Assembly (NCBI GenBank): GCA_028564925.1
Contig: CM053031.1
Span: forward strand, 93,274,273-93,338,272
Reading direction: 5' to 3'
DNA length: 64,000 nucleotides
Origin: Lithobates sylvaticus
Lineage: Eukaryota; Chordata; Amphibia; Anura; Ranidae
Shown here: positions 11,376 through 23,847 of the stretch, one piece after another
Layout: every line of letters starts with the position of its first letter
How positions within the stretch are numbered: the first letter of the stretch is position 1
Program-made: the position numbers and the translations under genes
The notes under the pieces: generated by a model
What the model was told of the DNA's origin: nothing
The model's input: the letters and a program-made list of their open reading frames with translations, nothing else
Database searches by the model: none

Positions 11376-11790
11376 ATGCCCCGTACACACGGTCGGAATT
11401 TCCGACGGAAAATGTCCTATCGGACCATGTTGTCGGAAAATCTGACCGTGTGCGGGCGCCATCAGACTTTTTCCCGTCGGAAAAAATTTGAGATCCTGCT
11501 CTCAAATTTTCCGACAACAAAGTCCGATCGGACTTTTTCCAATCGTGTGTAGTGAATTCCGACGGACAAAGTGCCACGCATGCTCAGATCAAATTACGAG
11601 ACCAAAGCTATTGGCTACTAGCCTCTACGTAGTTCGGTCGTACGCAACGAGCGTCACCACGTTCAGAATGATCGGATTTTCCGACAACTTTGTCCGACCG
11701 TGTGTATGCAACACCAGTGTCGGACAAAATCCGTCGGAAAAAATCCGACGGATTTTGTGGTCGGAATTTCCGACCGTGTGTATGGGGCAT
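11376..11790. mobile_element. GTACACACG-type MITE, copy 2 (complete)
   Basis: Ends 'atgccccgtacacacggtcg' and 'cgaccgtgtgtatggggcat', flanked by TA (11374-11375, 11791-11792). Inner 'gtcggaatttccgac' palindromes occur at both ends. This is the best preserved of the three copies here, about 415 bp. Confidence 0.88.
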
Positions 11791-11799
11791 TAGAGTGGT

Positions 11800-12130
11800 A
11801 GTAAAGTTGTGTCTGCCATTTTTACCTACAGGTAATCATTTTACTTACAGGTAAGCTTTATTATAAATCTCCTAAATGTGCACCGTTTAGGAGATATTCC
11901 ACGGAGCAGCAGCCGGTGACGTCACCGGTGAATACGCTCTGAAGGAACAGCATACCGTGCCTTTCCTTCAGAGGTATATGCCGTAAACAGTGACTTCCAC
12001 ATGCAGACAGCCGGAGTACGCAAACCTGGAAGACTGGATGAAGATGGAAGCCCTGTCAGCAGTGACAGCGCACTGCTGGAGGGCTTTGTTTTAAGGTAAG
12101 TCTCTCATAATGTGCTAGTATGCATTAATT
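11800..12130. mobile_element. Partial TTAAAG-type MITE, reverse orientation
   Basis: Matches the reverse complement of 42290-42650 in part: 'acctacaggtaa', 'aaatctcctaaatgtgcacc', 'aggagatatt', then 'ctcataatgtgctagtatgcat'. It is cut at about 12130, where an unrelated retroelement piece begins. Confidence 0.55.
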
Positions 12131-12935
12131 ACCAGTCCACCCTCTGACCGCACTTCTGGGATCTGTGTGATGAAGGCCTGGATGTCGTAGATCCGTGCCG
12201 TACCTGGCTCTACCTCCCCACACCAGATCCGCCCATCGATATGCCTCCAGCACGTACAGTACCCCAGGCCGCTGTCTCTGTCTTTTCCTTTCCACCCCTC
12301 TCTCTCCAGGCAGGGGTCGCCGCCGACACATTGTAGCCACAGGCCACGGCTGGTAACGTCCCAGCGGCTGCGACATTGCTCCTCCCACGCAGAGACTCCC
12401 CCTTTCCACAGCATCAGAGGGGGAGGAGTCCGCTACTTCTGGACAGTGACGCCCCGGCGGGTGGAGTAGGCGTGTGCACGCTTCCTGACACCCCGCCCAC
12501 CGAGCCCCGCCTACACCGAGGATTCTGTCCTGGTCCACGACCCGCAGAAGCTGCCGATCGTTTCGCCGGTGGTCCTGACGGGTCCCGGGCGGGACTCCTA
12601 CACTGGTGCAAAGCTACGGGTGACAAACTGTTGAAAAAATCTGGCGGCCGAGACCACCGGGCGCATGGGATGTCCTGCCCCCCCCCCCCGCTGCTCACCT
12701 GGATGCTTGGTCCTCTAGTAGGGCTTTGAAGCCACTCTGGCCCCTTGGAAGCTGCCGAAGCCCGCAGCCATGCCAGGATCCTGTCCACCTCGGCCATGCT
12801 CTGATATTTCGTGACAAGCAGCAGCGTGGAATAAACTACCTGCTTGTCACCTGTCCCTCCTCTGCTGCCCAGGAGACCCCACCTATCCCTTAAATAAACT
12901 CCAACAAACACCTCCTCAAGCTGTTGCTCTAACCA
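12131..12935 (-). mobile_element. Old retroelement-like fragment (fossil)
   Basis: Minus-strand, GC-rich, unlike its AT-rich surroundings. Reading from the right there is a TATA-like 'tttatttaagg' near 12890, then a start codon near 12797 opening a frame 'MAEVDRILAWLRASAAS', and further left another stretch with many W and C residues. The arrangement suggests the promoter and first open frame of a retrotransposon, but no reverse transcriptase or integrase is present and the family is unknown. It is treated as a broken fossil. Confidence 0.35.
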
Positions 12936-13106
12936 ATCCTACCTCTCCCCTATTCTCCAACTACAATACTTAACACTGTAGTTGCTTCCCCTTCTCACCC
13001 TGTCATTTTGGCCCTGCGCTATCTTTCATTTTATTTCTCTCGGTCCGGGCATTACTGTTCAGTTGTTCTGTGCTTTGGCCAATCAGAATCCAGGTATTAC
13101 AAACAG

Positions 13107-13465
13107 CAGGGGCGGACTGACCATTTGGCCACTCAGGCACTGCATGAGGGCCCTGGGCCACTAGGGGGCCCCATCAGGGTTGCCAGCCTCAGTAAAACCA
13201 GGGACAGTATGTAAAAATCTAAAAGTTTTTTTACATCTGTCTCTGAAATGTCCCTTACCGACATCCTTTTGGTCTAAAAATCCAGAGATTATAGCTGCCC
13301 CACCTCTCCAGTACCTTCTCAGCCAATAGAAACATGTCTGTGTATACTGTGTGATTGTATGTTGTGCGTGTGTATACTGTGTGATTGTATGTTGTGCGTG
13401 TGTATACTGTGTGGCCCCATAATCTCCTATTGCCCGGGGCCCCATGAGTTGTCAGTCTGCGCCTG
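13107..13465. mobile_element. Second CAGGGGCGGACTGAC hAT-like element with a short minisatellite
   Basis: Left end 'caggggcggactgacc', right end 'ggtcagtctgcgcctg'-like ('gtcagtctgcgcctg'). An exact 8-bp duplication ACAAACAG lies at 13099-13106 and 13466-13473. In reverse orientation its end reads 'ggggccccgggcaatag', as in the copy at 4303. Just inside lies a 30-bp tandem 'tgtgtatactgtgtgattgt' (13338-13410), in the same subterminal position as the 2-kb array of the larger copy. A 'cagggttgccagcctcag' segment near 13175 may be another inserted hAT end. Confidence 0.88.
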
Positions 13466-13680
13466 ACAAACAGTAAAGCAAGAAAGACAAGTTATGATGT
13501 CAGAATGCTCTTAACGATACCTTCATGAGTTTTTGTGTATCACATTTCTTTCTTTTGTATGATTACAAAGACGAAAGGAATTAAAAATGTATTAGAAGGA
13601 CATGCATACGGGATCTTGGTCATCAGAGTGACACAGTAAAACTGACCTATGGGCTCACATTAGTAAAGTCATTGCTCCTT

Positions 13681-13926
13681 TAGGCCTGGTTCACACCTAT
13701 ACATTTTTAGTGCGTTTTCAGTTTTGCAGGAACACACTACAGTCCATTTACCATGGTTTCCTATGGATGTAGTTCACATCTGTGCATTTTATGGAAAGGG
13801 CCAGGGATTTTTTTTTCAGTTTTTTCGTTCCATAGACTTCAATGGATCTAAAATGTGTATTGAAAAAACACAAAATATACCTGGAATATACAAACTGCAA
13901 CCTGCATAGATGTGAATCAGGCCTTA
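13681..13926. mobile_element. GGTTCACAC-type MITE
   Basis: Left 'taggcctggttcacacctat' and right 'atagatgtgaatcaggcctta' are inverted repeats about 245 bp apart. The family 'GGTTCACAC' is repeated many times in the window. Confidence 0.7.
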
Positions 13927-15071
<1,145 letters not shown>

Positions 15072-15745
15072 TAAGCCCTGGTTCACACTGAATGCAGCTT
15101 TGAAATCATGCAACTTCACTTGAAATCGCACAATTTAAAAGCTGCATGTAAGTGCGACTTCAGGTGCTACTTGGCTGACATCTGTGCGACTTTATGGGCG
15201 GCACAGTGGTGTAGTAGGGTGGCACAGTGGTGTAGTGGTTAGCACTCTCACCTAGCAGTAAGAAGGGTCGCTGGTTCGAATCCCAACCACGACACTTCCT
15301 GCCTGGAGTTTGCATGTTCTCCCTGTGCCTGCGTGGGTTTCCTCCAGGTACTCCGGTTTCCTCCCACAATCCAAAGACATGCAGGTAGGTTAATTGGCTT
15401 CTGTCCAAAAATTGGCCCTAGTATATGAATGGGGACCTTGGATTGTGGGCTCCTTGAGGGTAGGGACTGATGTGAGTGTGCAATGTATAGGGATGGGGAC
15501 AGTTGAAGACACACACTCAGGTTGAACTGGATGGACTGATGTCTTTATTCAACCTTACTAACTATGAAACTATGAAACTATGTCTATGCAAGTCACACCT
15601 GAAATTGCCAAAAGTAGTGCAGGAACTACTTTTTTCAAATTTTTCTCTTACCACAAAGTCCGTGTCGCACCAATTTGAACAGTTCCATTGCCAATAATAG
15701 GGTGCGACTTGTCATACGATTTGACCTGTGAAACGTGGGGCTTAG
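15072..15745. mobile_element. GGTTCACACTGAATGCAGC-type MITE split by a V-SINE
   Basis: Left 'taagccctggttcacactga', right 'aacgtggggcttag'. The two halves line up with the uninterrupted relative at 19750-20155 ('gaaatcgcacaattt', 'gacatctgtgc' then 'caagtcacacctgaaattgc', 'gccaataatagggtgc'). Confidence 0.7.
15196..15588 (+). mobile_element. V-SINE (tRNA-headed SINE)
   Basis: The head has a pol III A-box-like 'gtggtgtagtggttagcac' and a B-box 'ggttcgaatcc' at about 15272. The central region 'ggagtttgcatgttctccc', 'gcgtgggtttcctcc' and 'ctccggtttcctcccacaat' is the conserved V-SINE core known from fish and amphibians. The tail ends in 'aactatgaaactatg' short repeats. The A-box region is doubled ('ggcacagtggtgtagt' twice). 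A reverse copy lies at 39280-39525. Confidence 0.88.
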
Positions 15746-16029
15746 GGTACTTGAATAGGGTACTGATGTTTGAACATCGCTATTCCTGGCCACAATTTCT
15801 TGCGTTTATTTTGTATATATGTACAATAAATTCTAGCTCTCAGAATGAAAATGTAACCCTTTCAAAGTAACATTTTATGTGTGTATGCAACCTATGCGTG
15901 TACTCAGATTTCTGTGTTTATTTTACTGATCTATAAGCAGAGCATGATTATGTGTCTGTGTGTACAGGACCATTGAAAACAGTGAGCTGCATTTAGATCA
16001 GTAAAAAAAAGATCAGGCTTGGTTTACAC

Positions 16030-17195
16030 ATACGCTGTGATCTGATTTTGATCCCACTTTCAGTGCGTGTTTCCATTGCCATAACCCCTGCGGGCGACTA
16101 TGTATTTTCTGGGCTTACCGATTACCTCCTCCTTGTAGCTCGTTGTTCGTTGTCTAGGGGTTCCCAGGGTTAGTACCCAGTAATTGCACAGACAAATACT
16201 CGAAAGTCCTTTTGAGGATTTTGTTTGCAAAAAAACGTTCAACATAACACAGTCTCTTAGTTGGGAATAGAGGGTATCAGTGATAAAGCTCAGGCACTTC
16301 AGAACTGCTGACATCAAATGAATGTCTCCTCAGATAGCCCAGAGAGTAGCCACTCGCAACTGGACTCTTCACTGTTGGATAAACCCCTGTCTGTAGATTT
16401 AGCAGCCAACAAGTGATTCGGAATTTTACAAAGTCTCTGCCACAGACTAGGTTGTGAAACTTCAGGTTAACAATGTAAAAGTCTCTGCCACAGACTATGT
16501 TGCAACCGAAGGATGGGTTTAGGAACTTTTCCTATGGTACTTGAATCTTCCAGCCATTTCGGTGATACCGTAGGAAATGCGGATTCACTAGTGTCCATAC
16601 AATCTCAGCTCCCAGGCTCTTACCGAGCAGCGAGCTTCTTGGCCCTCCTCTGAAGAGTCCTCGCTTGGTCACTTGTACGAGTTGCTGTGCCTCACCAATC
16701 CTGAGAGGACACCGGGACACCTCAGAATCCTCCTTCAGTTACTGGGCCTCGAACTAGCATGTTCCGAAGCTCGGGAACGGACGGATCCCCACCCCAGACC
16801 ATGAGGGCCTCTGGGGCTGGTCAGGGTGACCAGGCTTATGGGGGCAGCAGACACTCCTGGGTCCGGGACCCCTCACGGGTTTGGTCCGGACCGGAACCAG
16901 GAATCAAAGACCAAGCCGAACCCTGAACACGTGACTTCAGCATCTTAAATACCCCTTCCCGTAATACACAGTGGGGCCAGACACGCCCACTGATTGGCTC
17001 CGAGAAAGATCGGTACCTAACACGTCCAACCAGACTGCGTTCTCAGCCTGTCACAGGTGCTCACTTCACCTATGACTAGGCAGAACTCTAGTACAGCCCA
17101 GCCAAACTGATGCCAAAGTAAAAGACCTAAAACAATTAACCCCCAGAACTCAGTTACAGTTCTGGAAAAACATTTTTTACAGCATAGCGTACACT
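16030..17195. repeat. Long dispersed repeat, copy A (LTR-like, family unknown)
   Basis: Corresponds in order, with many differences, to 38250-39190: 'gggcttacc.attacctc', 'aagtctctgccacagact', 'ggcgatacnGTA', 'cttggtc', 'aaatacccc', 'gaactggca'. On the minus strand a TATA-like 'gtatttaa' would sit near its middle. It could be an old solo LTR, but I see no clear boundaries or duplications. No protein domain. Confidence 0.4.
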
Positions 17196-17640
17196 TTAGA
17201 AAAGTGTCGGCACTACATCTATATATATATAATGTTTGGGAGTTCTAAGTAATTTTCTAGCAACAATAAAAAGATTTTTACATGTATACAGAAGGACCAG
17301 AAAAGGCCTGGTCTTCACGTGGATTGTAGTTGGTGATTTTTACTTATCATCCGGGGGATGAGGTTCCTCAGATACACGGTGTGGGTCCTGAGGGGTTTAT
17401 TTTCTAATGTTCAGGTTACTTCTTGTACTATTTGTATGTCAGTGTTATAATGCAGTCTGTAGTGTTGTACTTGGTAAATGTGACTAGAAGGAGCCCAGTG
17501 CTGAGGTAGAACTTCTCCACACTGGTGACCCGTGCAGTAACCAGAGCCGCCGGGGTCATGTGACTGCAGCCACCTCCCACACATGTCGCCCAGTCAGGGG
17601 GTGGCGGGGAAGGAAGCTCGGACACAGGTTGTTGGTGGAA
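17196..17640. other. Sequence upstream of LRRFIP1 promoter
   Basis: A short TA run near 17222 and otherwise non-repetitive sequence. Base composition rises to GC-rich from about 17540. Probably distal promoter; nothing specific recognised. Confidence 0.4.
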
Positions 17641-17925
17641 GGCAGAGCTCCTGTTAGGGAGATGTCATGAAGTTGTGTGTCAGTTAGGGGGCGGTGCTGA
17701 GTCAGTCAGAGGAACTTGTCTCCTGTGTGCACACTTCCCGCACCTCCTCCACCTGTCCGGCCGGTGTGTGCTGCGCTCTCCTCACTGAGTCACCTGCCCG
17801 GCCTCCCTCACCCCTCCCGGGGGCGGCACATGACTGGCAGCCCCGGAATAATCCTCTTCTAAGCGGCTGAACCCGGAGTGTGACCGAGCGGGGTACATGA
17901 GAGGAAGGCTGTCGGAGGAGCCGCC
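17641..17925 (+). promoter_or_regulatory. LRRFIP1: GC-rich promoter and 5' UTR of LRRFIP1
   Basis: GC-rich, in sharp contrast to surroundings, with GC boxes GGGGCGG at 17687-17693 and GGGGGCGG at 17819-17826. AP-1-like TGAGTCA sites lie at 17698-17704 and 17786-17792. There is no TATA box, as usual for broadly expressed genes with CpG-type promoters. The transcription start cannot be fixed from sequence. The region leads directly into the Kozak context 'gccgccATG'. The elements are consensus matches only and are unproven. Confidence 0.6.
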
Positions 17926-17970
17926 ATGCAGGACATATCGGACTGCCTCAGTCTGGAGGCTCAGAATGTG
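17926..17970 (+). CDS. LRRFIP1: LRRFIP1 coding exon 1
   Basis: The ATG sits in an ideal Kozak context ('gccgccatgc'). It encodes MQDISDCLSLEAQNV and ends at a consensus donor (GTG|GTAAGA) in phase 0. It corresponds to the short alternative N-terminus of mammalian LRRFIP1, which contains IDCLSPEAQ. The alternative mammalian start (a longer N-terminus ending in NQIARE) was not found in this window, so it may lie upstream. Confidence 0.9.
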
Positions 17971-18571
17971 GTAAGAGAGCTGAGTGTGTGCTGATTGGGA
18001 GCAGAGCCCACCAGGGGGCGCCTCACTGAGGAGTGGGGTCTCTATGGGAGGTGTAGAAGTACAGGGACGTCACTCAGTGCTGACCACACACACACACCCT
18101 GCAATCTGATTGTACAATCACCATGTAATACAAGAGCCCACTGACCGCATACAAGTGACTACTTGTGTTTAGTGGGCCCCATTCACACCTGTGTGTTCCC
18201 ACAGCTTATTCATGTGGATGGGTTACCTAATGCTGTCCTGTCAAAAACTTGATTGGGAAAGACTCGGTTCACAATGCTGCTACCTGCAGTGTGACTTTGC
18301 CTGCTGATTTGTTAGCGACTTGATGTGACTTTCAGGGAATGCCTGGGTGGGTATTCTTCCTGTAATGTCAGATCCAAATCACATCAATAATATAGATGAG
18401 GATCCGACCTGGAGGTGACTAAAGTTAAAGTCTATGGACACAAGTCAGAAGTCGCCTTGAAGTAGTGCAGGAACCTTTTTCTAGAGTCGGAACGACTTCA
18501 GTAATGTTAACACAGCTCTCATTGACTAACATGGGATGTTATGTCACTTGGGGGTCTCACAAGTTAGGGTT
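17971..18571. other. Start of LRRFIP1 intron 1
   Basis: The first 270 bp are non-repetitive. From about 18249 ('ctcggttcacaatgctgc') a GGTTCACAC-type MITE begins. It appears to continue across the foldback and hAT-like insertions to 'agtgtgaaccgaaac' near 19245. Confidence 0.45.
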
Positions 18572-18766
18572 GAGCTCCGGTGTGTTGGCATACGGCACGT
18601 GCAGAGCCCGCCAGGATGTCGGCGCTGCGCTAATCACAGGCAGTGAGACATTTCCCGATCACTGCAGCCGCACATCGGGAAATGTCTCACTGCCTGTGAT
18701 TCGCGTAGCGCAGTGCCGACTTCCTGGCGGGCTCTGCACGTGCCCTATGCCAACACACCGGAGCTC
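18572..18766. repeat. Long foldback (inverted repeat) in intron 1
   Basis: The left arm 18572-18659 and right arm 18674-18766 are near-perfect reverse complements separated by about 14 bases. Examples: 'ggcagtgagacatttcccga' left against 'tcgggaaatgtctcactgcc' right, and 'cgtgcagagcccgccagga' left against 'cctggcgggctctgcacg' right. The arms are GC-rich. Transcribed with intron 1, it would form an 88-bp hairpin. Weaker pairing continues about 25 bases outward on both sides. Confidence 0.92.
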
Positions 18767-18808
18767 ATCCTTACTCACAAGTCTGATCCCAAGTCACGGC
18801 AGTTTGAT

Positions 18809-19234
18809 CTGGGGGTCGACCGGTATTGGTTTTTCAGGGTCAATACCGATTTTTCAGGCCGATATTCTGTACATCACTGTCCCCTGCAACTCAGATGCAG
18901 CTTGTCACTACTTCTGGTGGCGTCCGAGTGGGTAAACTTCCACTCAACTTGCGGGCGGTAAAGGGATGATGTAACAATCTGTCCAGAGCAGCCTTCCTGC
19001 TTCCTGGCCCTGCTGTGAGGGGGGACAGCAGTGACGCAAGGCGGGCAGTGAGAGATGATGTCATCTCTCTGCTGCCCGCCGCACCGCTGACAGACTGCAG
19101 AAAGTGCCACGCGTGGACAGGGGAGGAGGTCTGACCAGTATTGGTAAGTTAGTTTCTGACCAATACGGATTATTTGAAAAATTTGAATATCAGACCCAAA
19201 AAATCGGCCGATAAAATAATCGGTCGACCCCTAG
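18809..19234. mobile_element. hAT-like MITE with GGGGTCGACCG termini
   Basis: Left 'ctgggggtcgaccggt' and right 'atcggtcgacccctag' are inverted repeats, each followed inward by 'ccgata' or 'tcggccgat' sequence. No clear 8-bp duplication. It lies inside an older GGTTCACAC-type MITE. Confidence 0.7.
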
Positions 19235-19749
19235 TGTGAACCGAAACTAAGGAGCTTCTACTATATAGTGTTGGTGGATCTAAAAGATTGTATAATGATT
19301 GTACAATCAGATTGTGATGTGTGTGGTCAGCTTTAGATCTACTAAAAGCTGTGACAGGAAGGGCCTGTCTGATCTGGTTTGTTATATTCTATAGTTTTGG
19401 TAAATATAAAGGAGATTGCTCAGATCAGCGGATTTCAACTAGAGCCAGCGGCATCACACCATATCTGTTTATCTGTCTGTGAAGGTTTTTTTGGGGGGGG
19501 GGGGGGGCAGGTAAAACCACGTTGAGCTGCTGTTTTACTGCTCTCCCTTTAGGCTCCATTCATATTTGTACGACTCTGAAGTTGTGCCGACTTTGAAGTG
19601 CACCTTTTGGCGCAACTTTGGATGGGTGCAACTTGGATACGGCTTTGACCAGCGATAATTGTCAGCTCTTGCATTGTATAACATTCAGCTACAACTTTCA
19701 TGCATTTTTTTGAGGGTTAACATTGAAGTCTATGGCCCTCAAGTTTCAA

Positions 19750-20155
19750 GAGCCCTCGTTCACATTGAATGCAGCTTTGGAATTGTGCAACTTCATCTGA
19801 AATCGCACAATTTCAAAGCCGCATGTCAGTGTGACTTCAGGTGCGACTTTGAAGACATCTGTGCTGCTTCATGTACAGATGTTTATTCAAGTCATACCCG
19901 AAATTGCCAAAATTAGTGCAAGAACTACTTTTTCAAATTGATGTGGCACCGCAAAGTCAGCGTCTCATTGATTTGAATATGGCCATTGCCAACAATAGGG
20001 TGCAACTTGTCATGCCATTTGACCTGTCAAATGGTATGACCAGTTGCTCCAATATAACCATGGGCTAAAAGTTGGACATGAATGGGTATCATTGGAAAAC
20101 ATGGGGAATGACTTGTCCAAAGTTGCATGACAAATCGCATGTGTGAATGGAGCCA
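19750..20155. mobile_element. GGTTCACACTGAATGCAGC-type MITE, uninterrupted copy
   Basis: Starts 'gttcacattgaatgcagctt' and ends 'gtgtgaatggagccat'. Shares the whole body with 15072-15745 minus its V-SINE. Stretches 19235-19749 and 20156-20920 around it contain other MITE scraps and no gene. Confidence 0.65.
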
Positions 20156-20928
20156 TAGCTGGAAAGGCAGTGGCTGGGGGTGTGCACACGCTGCATGCCC
20201 GATGCTTTGCCTCAGGGCTGCAGCAAGACCACCCACCAAATATGACCCTTTCAAGTGAATAGGGGCACTCAGCAGCCCCCCCCCCCCACAATGCAATGCA
20301 CACAGTTGCAGTGGGGAGTGTGACATTTAGGGGGTTAAAAGATGAAAAGGTTATACAATTTGGACGCAGGGTCATTTTTCAGAGAGAATTGCTAGTGTAA
20401 AGGAGCTCTAGGGGGGCATTGTGCCCTCCACTATAAGGGGGCATTCTTCCCATTGACCCCCTAAGAACTTTAGCAGGGGTCCCCCAAGACCTGAAAAAGG
20501 AGTTCAAGGCTTTCTATGGGGTAAAAAAATAAAATAAAATTGACAGGTATAGAGATTGTGCAATCATATTGTATGGCCAGTTTAAGATTTTGCGGCAGAT
20601 GTGATCTGTCAGATCCGAGTACATCAGTGAAGTGTGAGGTCTTCTGATTGCTTGAAATATGAATGAATTGTTGCTGCACTAGTTATATTTTTAGGCTTTT
20701 TTTTTCCTTAAGGCCTCATTTACACTGGTAGTATTGGGCCTGCATTTATATGCTTTTAGAGGACATTTCTATACACATATAAATGCATGTGATGATTGTT
20801 CAATGGTGTCATCCACATTGAGTATTTAGGTGCAGCCAGTTTCGCTGAGAAAATAAAATTCTGTGCATCCAGAATCTGATTAGACGTTTCAAACGTTAGT
20901 GTTTACATACACTTTGAGCTCAGTTAGC

Positions 20929-21293
20929 CAGTGTTCATTTTGGCAGCAAATTTAGCTTTTTGTCTTAGGATGGCATTTTAGATTTAGTCGACTAAATTTC
21001 TAGTACATTTTAGTCGACTAAAACAAATTTTAGTCGCCTAAAATCAAATGGGTGTAATTAAATTGTAATGCATTATTTAAGCATTTCTCTACAATTTCCA
21101 AACTCATTATGTACTACTGGAGTGAAAAATCTAATATGTTATTGAGGTATGAACATGCACTACAGACCAGTGTTAATTTTTTAAGTTAAATTTAGTTTTA
21201 GCCTGTCTTTTGACTAAAATGGCATTTTAGTCATCTCAATTGTTTGTCTTATTTTAGTTGACTAAAATGTTTTAGTCAATGAAATTAACACTG
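20929..21293. mobile_element. hAT-like MITE with TTTAGTCGACTAAA interior
   Basis: Termini 'cagtgttcatttt' and 'aaattaacactg', flanked by an exact 8-bp duplication CAGTTAGC (20921-20928 and 21294-21301). The interior is packed with 'tttagtcgactaaaa' palindromes. An inner 'cagtgttaatttttt' near 21168 suggests a second nested or rearranged end. Confidence 0.88.
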
Positions 21294-21301
21294 CAGTTAG
21301 C

Positions 21302-23847
21302 TCATGGCTCATGTATGCGGCCTCTCGGCAGGTGGGCTTTAACGCAGAGAGGCCGGTAAGATCCTCATGCATACTTATGATCTTGAGCTTTCCAATCATG
21401 TGATCGCTGTGGCAGCCAATCACAGTGGTCACATGACTGAAATGCCTGCCTCTGCCTCCCAACATTTAGAAGCTCCTAAAGGGAGGAGTTAAAGTGACAT
21501 TAAACCACCTGTGGTGTTTTTTTTTTTTTTTTTTTTAGTATAGCAAACATGTTATACTTACCTGCTCTGTGCAATGCTTTGCCTTTTGGGTCCACTGCTG
21601 GCACTATTTGGCGGGTGCACCCACGGAAAGCCAGTTTCCATTTGGACACTGTGCAGGCTTGCTCCTGAGTGGGCCTGTCTGCGTCTATTGACACAGAGCA
21701 GGTGGCTCAGCCCCGCCTCCCGCTCCTTCCTTCGTCGCATAATTTGACTGACAGCAGCAGAAGCCAATGGCACCCCAAGCACACTGCGATTCTGCCGTGT
21801 GACAGTACAGCAATTGTCAAACTACGCTTTCCAAAATCACGTGAAGTTTGTCACCCAAAAAAGGAGCTTTTTTTTTCGGGCAACAAAGGAGTGTAGAGCA
21901 GCCCATTCAAGTGAATGGACTTGGCCCTATGCAACGCACACATTTGCTTGAAAATAGCTGTTACTCGAAAGTGTGGAAGGGGGTTAACCTAATTTTGATG
22001 TATTTTGTTTTCCAACACATCACTGCTCTAAAATCCAAGTACTTTCATTGCCTGTGCAGGCCCAATGCAGATATGCTAAAGAACTACGAGTCTCATGAGC
22101 CTTTGTTAGTGATACGCCGTTCTGAAGAGTTCAAATAAGAGATTGCAGAGGCGATTGGGTGTGCAAACCGCTCATGTTATAGTCCATTGTGCTGGGATCA
22201 CACAGCTCCTGCATTCAGACCCTGGAAGGCAGTGTTGTCATTCTTTTACAGGAAGTGACTGGACAGACTTTTACAGTACAATTTACACTGAAAGCCTGCA
22301 CAGGAATAACAGTATTGATATAGCAATGATTGAAAGGTACAACTATGTTCTTTTAGTCTTTAGGGTTAAAGGATAGGTGCACTAAAAAAATAAAGTGAAG
22401 GCCCACTTTAAATTCTCTTGTTCTGACAGATGACATCTCCAACAGAATATGAACAGTCCAGGACCAGTTACAGCCTTATTTTACCTAAACCTGGATTGGC
22501 AGATACAATTTGAAATAATTCTGTTCCCATCAGTCAGGTCAAAAGACATGAAATCTGATATGTAGTGGTGGGTTCTGCATAACACTGATGTTTTATTATC
22601 ACTGCAGAGCACCTGCTAGGGCTGGTGTACACAGGCGGTTTGTCTCATACAGCATAAAAACTGGGCATTTTCAGGGCACAAGGGAGGCCAAGGCTGCACC
22701 ATACAGCCAAATGCATGTCAATATTAATAACCGATGGATACATACAGCAGCTTGGCATTGTTCTGAGCGGTACTTTAGGGCCCTATGTGTTCAGAGATGT
22801 ATACCCCGAGTGCAGAAATTCAACATTCGGGTCAGGTAAAAATGCCCATGTTGGATGAAGCTTTATGTTTGTAAAAGATGATGTCTTGATGTGCAGGCTG
22901 TGGCTTTTCTCTACTACTGCTTTCTGGCAGTGTCATCGCTTGAGTAACAGGAAGCTGTCACTGCATCAGTTTCCTTGTGCAGAGATAGTGGAAAGTCTGT
23001 AGAGTCATGTAGTCAAGTTTCAAACTGCTTTTACTACATCCGCTTCAAAGCAGTTTAGTACATCTGATTAACTCAGTTTTGAGAACACGTGTTTTAATAA
23101 TTCATTTGTTTTATTATCAGCAACTGAATTTAGGATGAGCAATACCATTATTTTACTACATCTGCTAGAATTGCAGTATACAAACCTTTCTGTATCATAT
23201 TTTACATGCATGCTGAAGTACAGGTGTTACTCCTGGTATATATCACATCTCATAGATAATAGTATTCCCCCTGACAATGCCTTCATCGTTTATCTCCCCA
23301 AAAGGTACCATATTTGTTCATTTTGTATTGAGGGGTCCTCATCTTTGACCTGGACTAAGGACTAGGGTAGCCCGAGGGGTGACAGTCATGTAATTCTTGT
23401 TGATTGCACAGTAATGCCTGGTATATTTGGGCTGACCGGCTTTTGTTAAATGGGCATGCTGGAAAACCACTATCAAATCGGCATCCAGTTAGTGCTGGGA
23501 GCCAATGGTATGTTCTGGTGGGGGTGGTCTCCGGTACCCGTAGGAACACGTTAGGACAGCAGGGAGATCACTGTACTAACAATGCTTGTGTTTTTTTTTT
23601 TTTTTTCCCCTGTTCAGCCCGCTGGGTTGAATGAAAAAAAAAATATACAGTGAGTACCAGGCTTTATTTTTATGTTTACGGCTGTGTATACAAATGTCTC
23701 GGTTCACCCCCCTGCTGCAGCCCCTCACCTTGTTACAATGTGTAGTCTGAGTGAATGCTGGTCACATGAGTGCTGAAAGTATACAATACAGTATCTTGTG
23801 TGTGGAAAGGCGGAACGTCGGATTTATTGTAAAACCCTTACAGTTAA
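21302..23847. other. Intron 1 stretch with repeat scraps, no gene
   Basis: About 21490-21900 resembles MITEs with 'ttaaagtgacattaaacc' and 'atacttacctgctctgtg'. About 23370-23640 belongs to the dispersed family noted at 8996. The remainder shows no exon with LRRFIP1-like sequence and no bounded element. Confidence 0.4.

Noticed and set aside
12376-12911. Overlapping plus and minus open frames in GC-rich DNA
   Set aside because: High GC removes stops. Only the minus-strand start near 12797 looks retroelement-like, and it is treated as a fossil.
15240-15295. tRNA gene candidate (A and B boxes)
   Set aside because: The tRNA-like head belongs to a V-SINE, as shown by the V-SINE core immediately downstream.
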